13,324 nucleotides of DNA from Chrysochromulina parva (lineage: Eukaryota; Haptophyta; Prymnesiales; Chrysochromulinaceae): contig PJAB01001606.1 of assembly GCA_002887195.1 (NCBI GenBank), positions 1 through 13,324 on the forward strand. The letters run 5' to 3'. Below, in pieces: positions 1 through 8,100 of the stretch. A program made the position numbers and the translations under genes. Every line of letters starts with the position of its first letter. Positions within the stretch are counted from its first letter, which is position 1. The notes under the pieces are model-generated. The model saw only the letters and a program-made list of their open reading frames with translations, did not search any database and had not been told where the DNA came from.

Positions 1-201
1 CGATTAACGGCCTGTGTAATAGCAGGCTGTGTCGGCCACGCCTCCGTCCATTGCGATAGCGGCCCCCGTGCTTGGGGGTCCGGAGAGCGCGCGCGTTGTG
101 TGTGTTTCACAGCAGCAGCAGCGCGGCAAACTTCGTGCACAAACTTCGGGCGGCGCACAAGCACACGGAGCCGCGCGACTGCGCGCACCGGGTCTTCAAG
201 G
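1..201 (+). other. 5' flank of the POLE2-like gene
   Basis: This is GC-rich sequence directly upstream of the first gene and should contain its 5' UTR and proximal promoter. A short CAG run lies near 111-122. The POLE2 reading frame stays open upstream of the chosen ATG back to about position 100, but no ATG occurs there and the residues encoded do not resemble the family. No TATA-like element or other gene is seen. Confidence 0.4.
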
Positions 202-1878
202 ATGGACCCCAAACAGCGACTGTTGAACAAGAAGTTTTCGCAAATCTTCCGGCAGCGCGGGCTGACCGTACGGCCGGCAGCCATGCAGCCGCTGTACGAT
301 TTCCTTCAGGGCGACGAGGAGTGGGAGAGCAAGCTCAAGGAGCTCCTTACCGAGATCGAGAAGAAGGGCACAAAGGATGGCAACGTGGATGCCGACGACG
401 TGAATGCAGCCATCGAGAAGCGGCACGCACGGACTGTCGCCAAGCCAACGCTTCCGCTCGAGGTCATCGACGCCTTCAACATGCAGCCTCTGCGCTTCGA
501 CACGCAGCGGCGCACTTTTGTTGCCGAGACTACGCCGCCATCCATGTTCGGGCCCGCAGACGCCAAGGCGGCCATGTACCGTTTGCGCCTGGCAATGGTC
601 GAGCAGCGTACGCGTCGACACGCCATGTTCAAGCCGCCAGTGCTCGCGCAGTCAGTGCAGCCACGGGAGTATATTGAGCTCACGAGCATTGACGCACTGC
701 TTGGCCGCACGGGCCAGCGCGTTTGTCTGGGCTTGCTAGTCGAGCTCGAGGAAGGCGTCTTTCACCTCGAGGACGCACACGCCGCGATCCCGCTCGACTT
801 GTCAAGCGCATCCATCACCACGGGCCTCTTCACTCGATACTGCGTCGTGCTCGCCGAGGGCGAGGTGCAGCCGTCAGGAGTGTTCAAGGTGCGCCAACTC
901 GGCCTTCCGCCGCCCGAGCCGCGCCAGTGCTCGATCGAGTCGTTCGGCGCCGTCGACCCGCTGCGCGCGAAGACGAGCTCGAACTCGCCCACCTCGATCA
1001 TGCAGCCAAGCGCCCGGGGCAACGAGGTGGCGGGCGGGGGACCGGCGCACTTGAGCGTTGAGGTGAGCGAGGCCGCGCTAGAGAACTCGATGCTCGTGGT
1101 GCTCTCGGACGTCTTCCTAGACCAGCCCAAAGTGCTCGTGCAGCTCGAGAAGCTCTTCAAGGGGTATGAGGACGTCGGCGCACAGACGGTCGGCAGCGGG
1201 CGGGCCGCCACGCCGCTGGCCTCTTTCTTCACCTTCGTGCTCTGCGGCAACTTTGCTTCGCGCGCCAACGCCGCCGCGATCTCGACAGGCTCGAAGCTTC
1301 GTCAGTTCTTCAAGAACTTGGCGAGCGTGCTCGCGAAGACGCCCGTGCTCGCGCGCCACGCCCACTTCGTGCTCGTGCCTGGCCCCGACGACCCTTGCCT
1401 GAGCTCGAACGAGGTGCTGCCGCGCGCGAGCATGCCCAGGACTCTCTGCACGGCGGTACTCGAGGCGGTGGAGCACTGCACGCTCGCCTCGACGCCGTGC
1501 CGGCTGATGCTGTGCGGCCAGCACATCGTCGTGCATCGCGAGGAGCTGCTGGTCAAGATGCGCCGCCAGTGCGTGATCCCCCCGATGTTCACCGGTAACG
1601 AGACGCTCAACGACCACCTGATGAAGACCCTCATCGACGGCGCGCACCTGAGCCCGTTGCCGGCATACGAGGCGGCAATCTCCTGGCAGCACGAGCACAC
1701 CCTGTGGCTGCACCCGGCGCCCGACGTCTTGGTCCTGTGCGACCGGCAGAACCAGTGGCAGACGAGCTACGAGGAGACGCTCGGCTTCAACCCAGGTGAA
1801 TTCTCGACCGGCTTCTCCTGGATGACGTACTACCCCAAGACGCGTGGCGCGGAGGAGTCGGTGCTCATGAAGGACTGA
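202..1878 (+). CDS. POLE2: DNA polymerase epsilon subunit 2 (B subunit, Dpb2)
   Basis: The 558-residue product is the non-catalytic B subunit of DNA polymerase epsilon, which links the leading-strand polymerase to the CMG helicase in the nucleus. An N-terminal helical Dpb2NT-type domain (about 1-75) comes first, then an OB-fold region (about 155-235), then a calcineurin-like phosphoesterase fold (about 297-540). Family signatures are visible: LSDVFLDQP (301-309), FVLCGNF (345-351), FVLVPGPDDP (389-398), a block around HREELLVKMRRQCV (445-458), and the C-terminal run HLSPLP, PDVLVLCD, FNPGEF and GFSW. As is known for polymerase B subunits, the catalytic metal ligands are missing; for example GNH is replaced by GNF. 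Length is close to the animal protein and shorter than the yeast one. The start is the first ATG in frame, in a good context (A at -3, G at +4). No introns are needed. Near-complete family agreement makes this a firm call. Confidence 0.95.
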   Translation: MDPKQRLLNKKFSQIFRQRGLTVRPAAMQPLYDFLQGDEEWESKLKELLTEIEKKGTKDGNVDADDVNAAIEKRHARTVAKPTLPLEVIDAFNMQPLRFDTQRRTFVAETTPPSMFGPADAKAAMYRLRLAMVEQRTRRHAMFKPPVLAQSVQPREYIELTSIDALLGRTGQRVCLGLLVELEEGVFHLEDAHAAIPLDLSSASITTGLFTRYCVVLAEGEVQPSGVFKVRQLGLPPPEPRQCSIESFGAVDPLRAKTSSNSPTSIMQPSARGNEVAGGGPAHLSVEVSEAALENSMLVVLSDVFLDQPKVLVQLEKLFKGYEDVGAQTVGSGRAATPLASFFTFVLCGNFASRANAAAISTGSKLRQFFKNLASVLAKTPVLARHAHFVLVPGPDDPCLSSNEVLPRASMPRTLCTAVLEAVEHCTLASTPCRLMLCGQHIVVHREELLVKMRRQCVIPPMFTGNETLNDHLMKTLIDGAHLSPLPAYEAAISWQHEHTLWLHPAPDVLVLCDRQNQWQTSYEETLGFNPGEFSTGFSWMTYYPKTRGAEESVLMKD

Positions 1879-1953
1879 GTCGCAGGCAGCAGGGCAGAGG
1901 GCAGGAGCGCTGCCAGCAGATGTATGGGACGGTATACGACGTGCGATGTCCTT

Positions 1954-1971
1954 CCGAGCGTGTGCGCTCGG
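1954..1971. repeat. Small perfect hairpin 3' of POLE2
   Basis: Seven-base arms CCGAGCG and CGCTCGG enclose a TGTG tetraloop, about 75 bases after the POLE2 stop codon. It would form a stable RNA hairpin in the POLE2 3' UTR. There is no following U-tract, and the setting is eukaryotic, so it is not called a terminator. In such GC-rich DNA it may be chance. Confidence 0.35.
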
Positions 1972-2433
1972 CCGCCAACATGGAGCCTGTCGTGTGAGGA
2001 TTGTGTGATATGGACCCCCCGGCAGAGCCCCGCGGCGCCGCGGCGCGACCCCGTCCATGTACGCCTCACAGCGGGTCACACGGAAGCATACAAAGTCAAC
2101 ACTCCTCCGGTATACACTCCGCGGACCGGGGTGACCGCCCCCGCGGCCGCGCGGGCACGCTCCGATAAGCTGCTCCCGACTGACCCGCCGGCCCGGCCGC
2201 TCCGCCTCCGGCCGTCCGCGCCTCCGACCCGCGGCGGCCGCGCTCAGCGCTCTCGGCCCGCCGGCGCGCTTTCCTCACGACAAACGAGCTTGCACACGAG
2301 TCATCGAGCCTCCGCAGACGCCGCACTCGCGTTATTCCTCGCCCGCGCGGGCCGGCGCGCCGCCGTTGAGGCGCCCACGCGTGAGGTGAGTCGTGAGAAA
2401 AGTATTTCGCCATACTATGTACTATAGAAGGCC

Positions 2434-2481
2434 GACAGTGTTTGACAGTGTTGTATCATGACAGTGAACACTGAACAGTGT
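2434..2481. repeat. Cluster of ACAGTG elements with a palindrome, upstream of NOX
   Basis: Four copies of (G/A)ACAGTG begin at 2434, 2444, 2460 and 2474. The last is part of a perfect inverted repeat, ACACTG-AA-CAGTGT, at 2468-2481. The cluster lies 210-260 bases upstream of the NOX start codon, in the AT-richer part of the intergenic region. Clustering plus palindromy is typical of transcription-factor sites, but no factor can be assigned. Confidence 0.4.
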
Positions 2482-2690
2482 AAAAACAGCCTTATGCTTA
2501 TCACAGCCATTGGTTATAACTCAACACCCAAGACACCGGACCGGCGTACAAACGGATGTCCCGGCTCATCCCGGTGTAAATGAAACGGATGCAGATCCGC
2601 TTGCACAAGTGAACTGAACTGAAGTGAACCCCCCTTTCCAATTCACAGACGACGACTAAAGTCGGCCGAAAGTGGCGACCCAGGGTGACG

Positions 2691-2750
2691 ATGAGTTTTC
2701 CGCGTCGTGCAGCCTTGCTGATCGCCCACCTACTCGATGTCGCGGTGGCG
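2691..2750 (+). other. Signal peptide of the NOX protein
   Basis: Residues 1-20 consist of a basic start (MSFPRR), a hydrophobic core (AALLIAHLL) and an AVA motif, followed by Asp21. This is a standard type I cleavage pattern. It sends the following 620 residues across the ER membrane, which agrees with their cysteine and N-glycosylation sites. Confidence 0.8.
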
Positions 2751-5700
2751 GACCTGTATATGCACCATCCTCGCGGCTCTAACAACAAGCTGAACGAAGT
2801 GAGCAACCAAGCTCAAAACCAGAACCGGCTGTTCGACAGCCAGAACAATGCGGAAGGAGGCTATCAGGTGGGTGACAATTGCAAACCTGTATGCTCCAAT
2901 GCGAATGGCGCCTACGACTCGACGGCCCCTGGAGCCGGCAAGGGCATCATGTATTTCTACGAGGGCTCTTACCTCCACGTCGAGTGGACCAACCAGCACG
3001 GCTGTGGTGCGACGCAGCCCAATGTCAAGTGCGAGCTGATCTTGCAGTACATGTGTGACGAGGAGCACTTCGAGCTGGGCAATCCGGACCTGCGCGACGG
3101 CAGGACGACCGCCACGGTGCCCGCCACTGCCGCGGGTGCGGCCGACCCTCAATTCGGCATGCACGAGCCGCTTGCTTGGTACCAGAATTGCCTTGAGCGA
3201 GAGCGTAACAAGGGCCTGTACACCGCCGACCAGAACCTCCTCGGTGACCGCGACCGCGCGCGCTTTACGCGCCAGAACCCTGCCGGCACGAGGCGCGGCC
3301 TCGAGTGTCCCGAGGAGCGCGACTACTACCCCTACTGGCACCCGACGCCGTGGCGCGACATTGCCGTCTTCACGGACGACATCGGGCGGTGCAGCTATTA
3401 TCGCGAGGAGACGCAGAACGAGGTCGACAAGGGTGCGTGCTGCAATCGCACTCTGTGGGAGCGCGAGGGGCGCTGCCAGCAGGTGCCCGGCTACGACCCG
3501 ACCGGTCAAGACCAGACCCCGCCCGGCCCCAATAATGCAGCCGCATGCACGCGCTTCCAGGCCGTCGACCGGGGGCAATACGCCGGCGCTTGGGTGCTTT
3601 ATGGTCGTTGGGATGCGGGCAGACCGCAGTGCCTGCGCACGCCCGTCTCGCGTGACAATCACCTGGGCAATGCAGCGCCCTGGTCGGCGGTCGGGCCGGC
3701 CGTCACAAACGCCGCGAGCTTCAAGTGGCGTGTCCCACCGGATGTGCTGCGCCGCCAAGGCACAAGGGATTTCGTACGGGACAAGGCTACTTGCGTCCTC
3801 CGCATGCGGTACAACATCTCCACGACCGACTTCGACGCGTGGAACATCGACGCGGGCAAGAACGGCAACCCGCCCGTAAAAAACAACCCCGCGGGCGACT
3901 TCCTCGGGCTGACGACCGACCCCGCCCTCGGTACCAATTTCCCACTACAGCTCAACATGAACACAAACCAATACGGGCGCACCTTTGAAGACCGATCCCA
4001 TACCTTCGAGATCCGAGCCCGGCCGAAGGAGATGGCGTGCAAGGACCGGGTGATTCATAACCTGAACGTGCGCGGCCGGCGCGGCAACATCGTCCAGGTC
4101 TATCCGGCCGTCGAGTACGACTTCGTGCCCAACCAACTTGAGTTGTGGGAAGGAGAATGCATCCATTTCCAGTGGACTGGCAGCGATGCCAATCCGCCCG
4201 GCAACGCGGGCAACGGGCGCCAGATGACGGACCGCACCAACATCGTCGAGATCCCGTCGCTGGGCAACAATCGGCCCAAGAAGCTCGGGTGGCGCGAAGC
4301 CGCGGAGCGGATCTGGGCCTATCCCCTCTGGTCCAACCTGTGTGGAAACGACGAGGCGCTCTGCAAGAAACTGGCGTACCTCGACCAAGAGAAGAATGTG
4401 AGCACCAGCCTGCCCTCGCGCGTGTGCAACGACGAGCAGACCAACGAGAACGCCCTCGACAACTGCAAGGAGCTCAATGCGGCGCCTGCGTACTTCGACG
4501 CCGGCCCGGTCCTCATGGACTATCCTGGGAAGCTTTATTACATGTCGACGCGCAACAACGACTTCACGAACCGCTCGCACAAGGCATCGATCATCATCCA
4601 ACCGTGGCGAACGGCTCTGATCATCGCGTGCGTCGTGGTCGGCCTCCTGATTCTCTGGATCTCGCTCTGGTACTGGGTGCGCAAGGCGCGATACGACCCG
4701 GAGCATCGGCTGCATGCGTACAGGCACGGCAAGCACATGGTGCGATTCCTCGACTGTTGTGGCGCCCTCTACCTGCGCTCGCCTCTCAGCTGGGCGCCGT
4801 GGACGATCGCTCTGGTCTGCTTATGCGGGGTGCTCTATCTCGTCGGCTGGTGGTTCGCCGGCGGGCCGGGCGCCGTACTGCAAGACCCGGCGCCGTGGTA
4901 TGTACATGCCAAGGCGTGCGGGCGCGTGCTCGACGTGCTGTGCAATCTCATCTTCTTCCCTGTGCTGCGCAACTTTATCTCGTGGCTGCGCACGACGCCG
5001 CTGGCGCATGTTCTGCCGCTCGGCGAGGAGATCTACTTCCACAAGGCGATCGCCGTGCTGATCGCCATCTCCGGGATCGGCCACATCGCGTGCCACTACG
5101 CCGACTATGTCTGGCATCGGGATTTCGGTACGGGCTTCTCGTTTGGCCAGCAGGCCTTTGGCACGTGGAGCGGCTTCTCGGGGCTCCTCATCCTGATCTG
5201 CATGGTCTTCATGTTCGTCACGGCGCTCGAGCGCGTGCGCCGGCGCAAGTGGGGATGGGGTAAATACTCCTTCGGCGGTTACTCGTTGTTCGTGCGCGTG
5301 CACAAGCTGTGGGTGGTCGTGCTGGTGTTGCTCTGGTCGCACTCCCAGACCTTCTGGCACTACTCCCTCGCTCCGACGGCGCTTCTCATCTTGGACAAGC
5401 TCATCGGGCGGCTGCGCGGCAAGGTGCCCGTGCGCCTGCTCGAGGCAAGCTCGCCCACGCGTGATGTGATCACCCTGAAGCTGCAGCTGATGACGAACCG
5501 CAAGTTTCGTTACAAGGCGGGCCAGTACCTCTTCCTGCACTGCCCGGCCATCTCGAAGACGGAGTGGCATCCGTTCACCATCTCCTCCTCGCCTGAGGAG
5601 CGCTTCTTCTCGGTGCACATCCGCTGTCGGCCCGACATGGACTGGACGTATGCGCTCAAGACGGCGCTGCTACCCGATGCGAAGATGCGTGCCGCGCAGG

Positions 5701-6005
5701 CGGCGGCGAGGGAGAAGCTGCGACAGCAGCAGGAGCTCGATGTGAAGGTGGCCACACAAAAGGCGGCCGAGGCGGAGGCGAAGACGGCGGCCGGCAAGTT
5801 CGCGGCGAAGTCGACGGCCACCGCCGGGGGGCGCTCCGGCAAATTCTTTCCTTCGGCGAACCTTGACGGTGTGCCTTCACGCCCGACTGTGCCTTCACAC
5901 CCGAGCGGCGATGAAGCCGGCATCGGTGGCATCGGAGCGTTCTTCCAGGAGCATTTTGGCTGGTTCGGTGGCGGCGGCGCGTCAAGCGGCGCGGGCGGCG
6001 GCGGA

Positions 6006-6037
<32 letters not shown>

Positions 6038-7004
6038 GGGCGGCGGCGGTGGCGAGCTCGCCGAGAAATCCGCCGCACTCAAGATGTACCAATCGGCCAA
6101 GCATCTCGTGAGCAACTCGGATGTTCGCTCGCACCGCCAGGGCGACAACTCGAGCCGCGACGGCCCGCCCAAGCGGCTGCGCGCCAGGTCGCCGTCCGCG
6201 CTCGAGCGCCTGTGGAAGGGGCGCGGGCCTCAGCAGATGCCGGAGCCTGTGAAGTTGCCGTCCTCACGCACTGCGGCCCGAGCAGTGGCGGTGCCAAAGG
6301 ATAAGGCCCGCGACGGCGGTGGACCCTCAAAGTCCGCGCCGCCCTCGCCGCCGCCCTCGCCTCCAGAGAAGAAGGACACCGCCCTCGAAAAGGGCAGCGC
6401 CGAGGAGAAGGCCTGCTTCCTCAATGCGGACGGCGAGGCCGTCGAGCTCTTCGTCGACGGCCCGTACGGCACAGCATCCGAGGAGGTCTTCGGGTACGAG
6501 GTGCTCGTGCTCGTGGGGGCAGGCATCGGTGTAACGCCCTTTGCGTCCATCCTCAAGACCCTAGCTCTCCAGGCACAGCAGGGTCGACTCGAGACACCAC
6601 TCAAAAAGGTCGCCTTCTATTGGATCTGCCGCGACGACAAGGAGTTCGAGTCGTTCCGCGACCTGCTCGTTGGCATCGTCACCAACCAAGCGCTCGCGGG
6701 CATCTTCGAGCTCAACACGTACATCACCGGCGAGGTGGACCTCAAGAAGATTGTCGAGGAGAAGAAGCTGTACGCCTACAACCAATTCGCGGGGAAGCCC
6801 GAATGGAACCGCATTGGCAAGGCGCTACGCGAGACCTACCCTAATTCGGATGTTGGCGTCTTCCTGTGCGGCCCCGGCGCCATCGGCGACCAGCTGAACG
6901 CCATGTGCACCAAGTTCAACCCTCCCAAGCGAGACCTTCTGCAAGCGGCCAAGACGGGCGGCAAGAGGGCGCCGAGGTTCTTCTTCCACAAAGAGAATTT
7001 CTGA
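2691..7004 (+). CDS. NADPH oxidase (NOX family) with a large extracellular N-terminal domain
   Basis: The 1437-residue product is predicted to move electrons from cytosolic NADPH through FAD and two haems to oxygen on the outer face of a membrane, making superoxide. Order: signal peptide (1-20), ectodomain (21-641), entry membrane helix (642-663), basic cytosolic linker, six-helix haem core (about 703-907), FAD domain with HPFTISS (960-966), low-complexity insert (about 998-1248), NADPH domain with GAGIGVTPF (1276-1284), FLCGPG (1391-1396), and the closing KENF typical of NOX proteins. Haem ligands fit NOX spacing: H784 with H798, and H871 with H884. PVLRNFISWLR in helix 2 and DGPYGTASEEVF before the NADPH loop favour NOX over ferric reductase. 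The first in-frame ATG (2691, A at -3) directly begins the signal peptide. The protein is far longer than a classical NOX of roughly 570 residues because of the ectodomain and the insert. No EF-hands are present in cis. Confidence 0.92.
2751..4613 (+). other. Cysteine-rich NOX ectodomain of unknown function
   Basis: Residues 21-641 lie between the signal peptide and the first membrane helix, so they should be extracellular or luminal. I count twenty cysteines, an even number that fits disulphide bonding, and four N-glycosylation sequons (NRT, NIS, NVS, NRS). The mature start carries MHHPRGSNNKL followed by NRLFDSQNN and GGYQVGD, then a WTNQHGCG segment near 99-106. From memory, similar N-terminal blocks occur in predicted protist proteins, but I cannot name a characterised family. 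No catalytic assignment is made. Confidence 0.75.
4092..4259 (+). other. Cupredoxin-like segment in the NOX ectodomain
   Basis: Residues about 468-523 read as two beta-strand blocks: EYDFVPNQLELWEGECIHFQ, then WTGSDANPPGN. The pattern of FxPN, a short strand, (E/G)G(D/E) and (V/I)xFxW resembles the N-terminal half of plastocyanin-like and cupredoxin domains. A complete set of type 1 copper ligands is not obvious, so copper binding is a possibility only. Confidence 0.4.
4614..5411 (+). other. Transmembrane bis-haem core of NOX
   Basis: Hydrophobic helices lie at about 642-663, 703-723, 742-766, 784-808, 829-846, 866-886 and 889-907. The first brings the chain from the outside into the cell. 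The other six correspond to the canonical NOX core, leaving the dehydrogenase part cytosolic. His784 and His798 are 14 apart (with His802 nearby), and His871 and His884 are 13 apart, matching the haem-ligand spacings in helices 3 and 5 of NOX2. Confidence 0.9.
5418..5681 (+). other. FAD-binding domain of NOX
   Basis: Residues about 910-997 follow the last membrane helix. They carry the ferredoxin-reductase-type FAD signatures GQYLFLHCP and HPFTISSSPEE, then FFSVHIR and a DWT motif as in other NOX proteins. The domain faces the cytosol and passes electrons to the inner haem. Confidence 0.9.
5682..6434 (+). other. Low-complexity insert between the FAD and NADPH subdomains
   Basis: Residues about 998-1248 replace a short connection found in typical NOX proteins. 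The order is an Ala/Glu/Lys/Gln-rich stretch of likely helix or coiled coil (1000-1040), a Ser/Thr/Pro-rich linker, the poly-glycine tract, a basic Arg/Ser-rich part containing KRLRARSPSALERLWKGRG, and a proline-rich PPSPPPSPPEKK segment. The frame stays open and the flanking NOX motifs are intact, so this is a real in-frame insertion and not a frameshift. An unspliced in-frame intron is the main alternative. Confidence 0.75.
5967..6053 (+). repeat. GGC trinucleotide repeat encoding poly-glycine
   Basis: The tract codes for GGGGASSGA followed by an almost pure glycine run. An uninterrupted (GGC)10 lies at 6006-6035 with imperfect units on both sides. Its length is likely to vary between strains without changing the frame. 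Confidence 0.9.
6435..7001 (+). other. NADPH-binding domain of NOX
   Basis: Residues about 1249-1437 begin with the ELFVDGPYGTASEEVFGYEV block. They continue through the glycine-rich NADPH loop VGAGIGVTPFASIL and an FYWICRD strand, then YITGE, FLCGPG and the terminal FFFHKENF. All parts expected of the NOX C-terminus are present and uninterrupted. Confidence 0.92.
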
Positions 7005-7440
7005 AGCAGTGGCCAAAAAGATTCAAGAACAATGATCCAGGATCGGGGCTCACATCAGGGCCCCTACACTGCCTTGGGGGGCGTGAGAAAATGTGGGGCC
7101 GAACCGGTGGGGATCATGCCGCATCGTACGTAGCTATGCTGTACGCGCTCCACCGGCACCACGCGTCGCTTCCGTCCCGAGGAAACGAGATTGCGGTGAA
7201 CGGACCCCCCCGCCGGTCGGGTACTCCTGGCCCTCCGGACCCGGTTCGCCGATCCGCGATTATCCGCGTGACATTGCAACCGCTCCGAGGCTCCGTAACA
7301 CGTCGACACCGGTGTTTGCGCATTGCGGCGAGGGGGTCAGGGGGTGGCGGGGACGACGCGGCGCGGTCTGACGCGCGGACGGGTGTCTGAGGTGCACGTG
7401 CGAAGTTTCAAGTTACACCCCGGAACCCGGTCAAATACGT

Positions 7441-7448
7441 TATATAAT
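7441..7448 (+). promoter_or_regulatory. TATA-like element without an evident gene
   Basis: TATATAAT sits in a locally AT-richer spot of an otherwise GC-rich region. An ATG follows about 14 bases downstream, but the frame it opens (to 7703) encodes a short arginine- and threonine-rich peptide without features. It may be chance or part of the NOX 3' UTR. Confidence 0.15.
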
Positions 7449-7599
7449 TCCAACGCAGGCATGGCCCGCGATGTCGTCCCGCCACGACGTCGCGCGTCGC
7501 CTACACGCCGCACTGTCGCAACATCGACGTCGCGGTACAGAAGCACAGAAACAGTCGAAACACGAGTCACGACAGTGCAATGTGCATGCCGGCACACGG

Positions 7600-7676
7600 A
7601 CGGTCAATGGCACCGCACAGTCACACACCTCATGCTCTCACACACACGGTCAATGGCTCTCACACACGTCATGCTT
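7600..7676. repeat. Degenerate CA-rich direct repeat
   Basis: GGTCAATGGC occurs at 7602-7611 and 7649-7658, and TCACACAC followed by (C/G)TCATGCT occurs at 7621-7636 and 7660-7675. The intervals differ (47 and 39 bases), so this is an imperfect duplication or slippage product in CA-rich DNA. Confidence 0.4.
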
Positions 7677-8026
7677 GTCGGTCCTCTTCATTTCCATACA
7701 TAGAGTCGCCACAAGCCTGAGACTCTCGGCATCCTCGGACCGGAAGTCGGCCACATCACACATGCTCCGATGCTGCTTGCGGTGGACCGATCGGTCGGCC
7801 GCGGCGTTACGTACTTGCTTGCCATTCTCGGCACCTGCCGAGTCGTGCGAGCGCGTCCCAGCGACTGTCGTCTTGCAGCCTTTCGCCGCACGCAGATCAT
7901 CACATATGCTCCCCGCCGAAGAACCCTTCGGTGCCGCTTCCCCACGTACTGGTCGGACCCCCGGGCCCGCCTCTCATCGCATGCCACATGCACTTCGCTA
8001 CCGCCTCCACAACCGTCTGGCCGCCG

Positions 8027-8084
8027 CCTGCTCGCCGCCGCCTGCTCTCCGCCTGCTCGCCGCCTGCACGCCGCCTGCGCCGCC
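8027..8084. repeat. 11-bp minisatellite 3' of the EF-hand gene
   Basis: The word CCTGC begins at 8027, 8041, 8052, 8063 and 8074. The last four starts are exactly 11 bases apart, with units of the form CCTGCTCGCCG. The array ends about 16 bases before the stop codon of the leftward EF-hand gene, so it lies in that gene's predicted 3' UTR. Confidence 0.7.
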
Positions 8085-8100
8085 TTCGGCCGGGCGCCAC

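Larger units (their letters stand above)
1879..2690. other. Intergenic region between POLE2 and NOX
   Basis: This stretch of about 810 bases holds no frame resembling a protein and no tRNA or rRNA that I can recognise. The left two thirds (to about 2400) is strongly GC-rich with many CpG and short palindromes. The right part (2400-2690) drops in GC and contains a cluster of ACAGTG elements and tandem GTGAAC/TGAAC words near 2609-2629. It should hold the 3' UTR of POLE2 and the promoter and 5' UTR of the NOX gene. The exact boundary between them is not visible. Confidence 0.5.
7005..8100. other. Convergent intergenic region between NOX and the EF-hand gene
   Basis: This stretch of about 1.1 kb lies between the 3' ends of two converging genes and should contain both 3' UTRs. 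Reading frames here give arginine-rich or repetitive products without family features. Notable elements are a TATA-like TATATAAT at 7441-7448, a CA-rich stretch with a repeated GGTCAATGGC at 7602 and 7649, and an 11-bp minisatellite near the right end. No RNA gene is recognised. Confidence 0.5.

Noticed and set aside
1954..1971. Hairpin after POLE2 as an intrinsic terminator
   Set aside because: No U-tract follows and the genes are eukaryotic, so bacterial-type termination does not apply.
1117..2079. Long leftward open frame opposite POLE2
   Set aside because: It is antisense to a firmly identified gene, gives an arginine/histidine-rich product without domains, and such frames are expected in GC-rich DNA.
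4145..5263. Long rightward frame overlapping the NOX gene in another phase
   Set aside because: It overlaps the haem core of NOX, which has conserved ligands in its own frame. The alternative product is Arg/Gly-rich and featureless.
2691..7004. Calling the oxidase a ferric reductase (FRE/FRO)
   Set aside because: The spacing of haem ligands fits both families, but PVLRNFISWLR, the DGPYGTASEEVF block and the terminal KENF are those of NOX enzymes.
7600..7676. CA-rich repeats as a CRISPR-like array
   Set aside because: Only two degenerate copies with unequal spacing are present, in a eukaryotic context.
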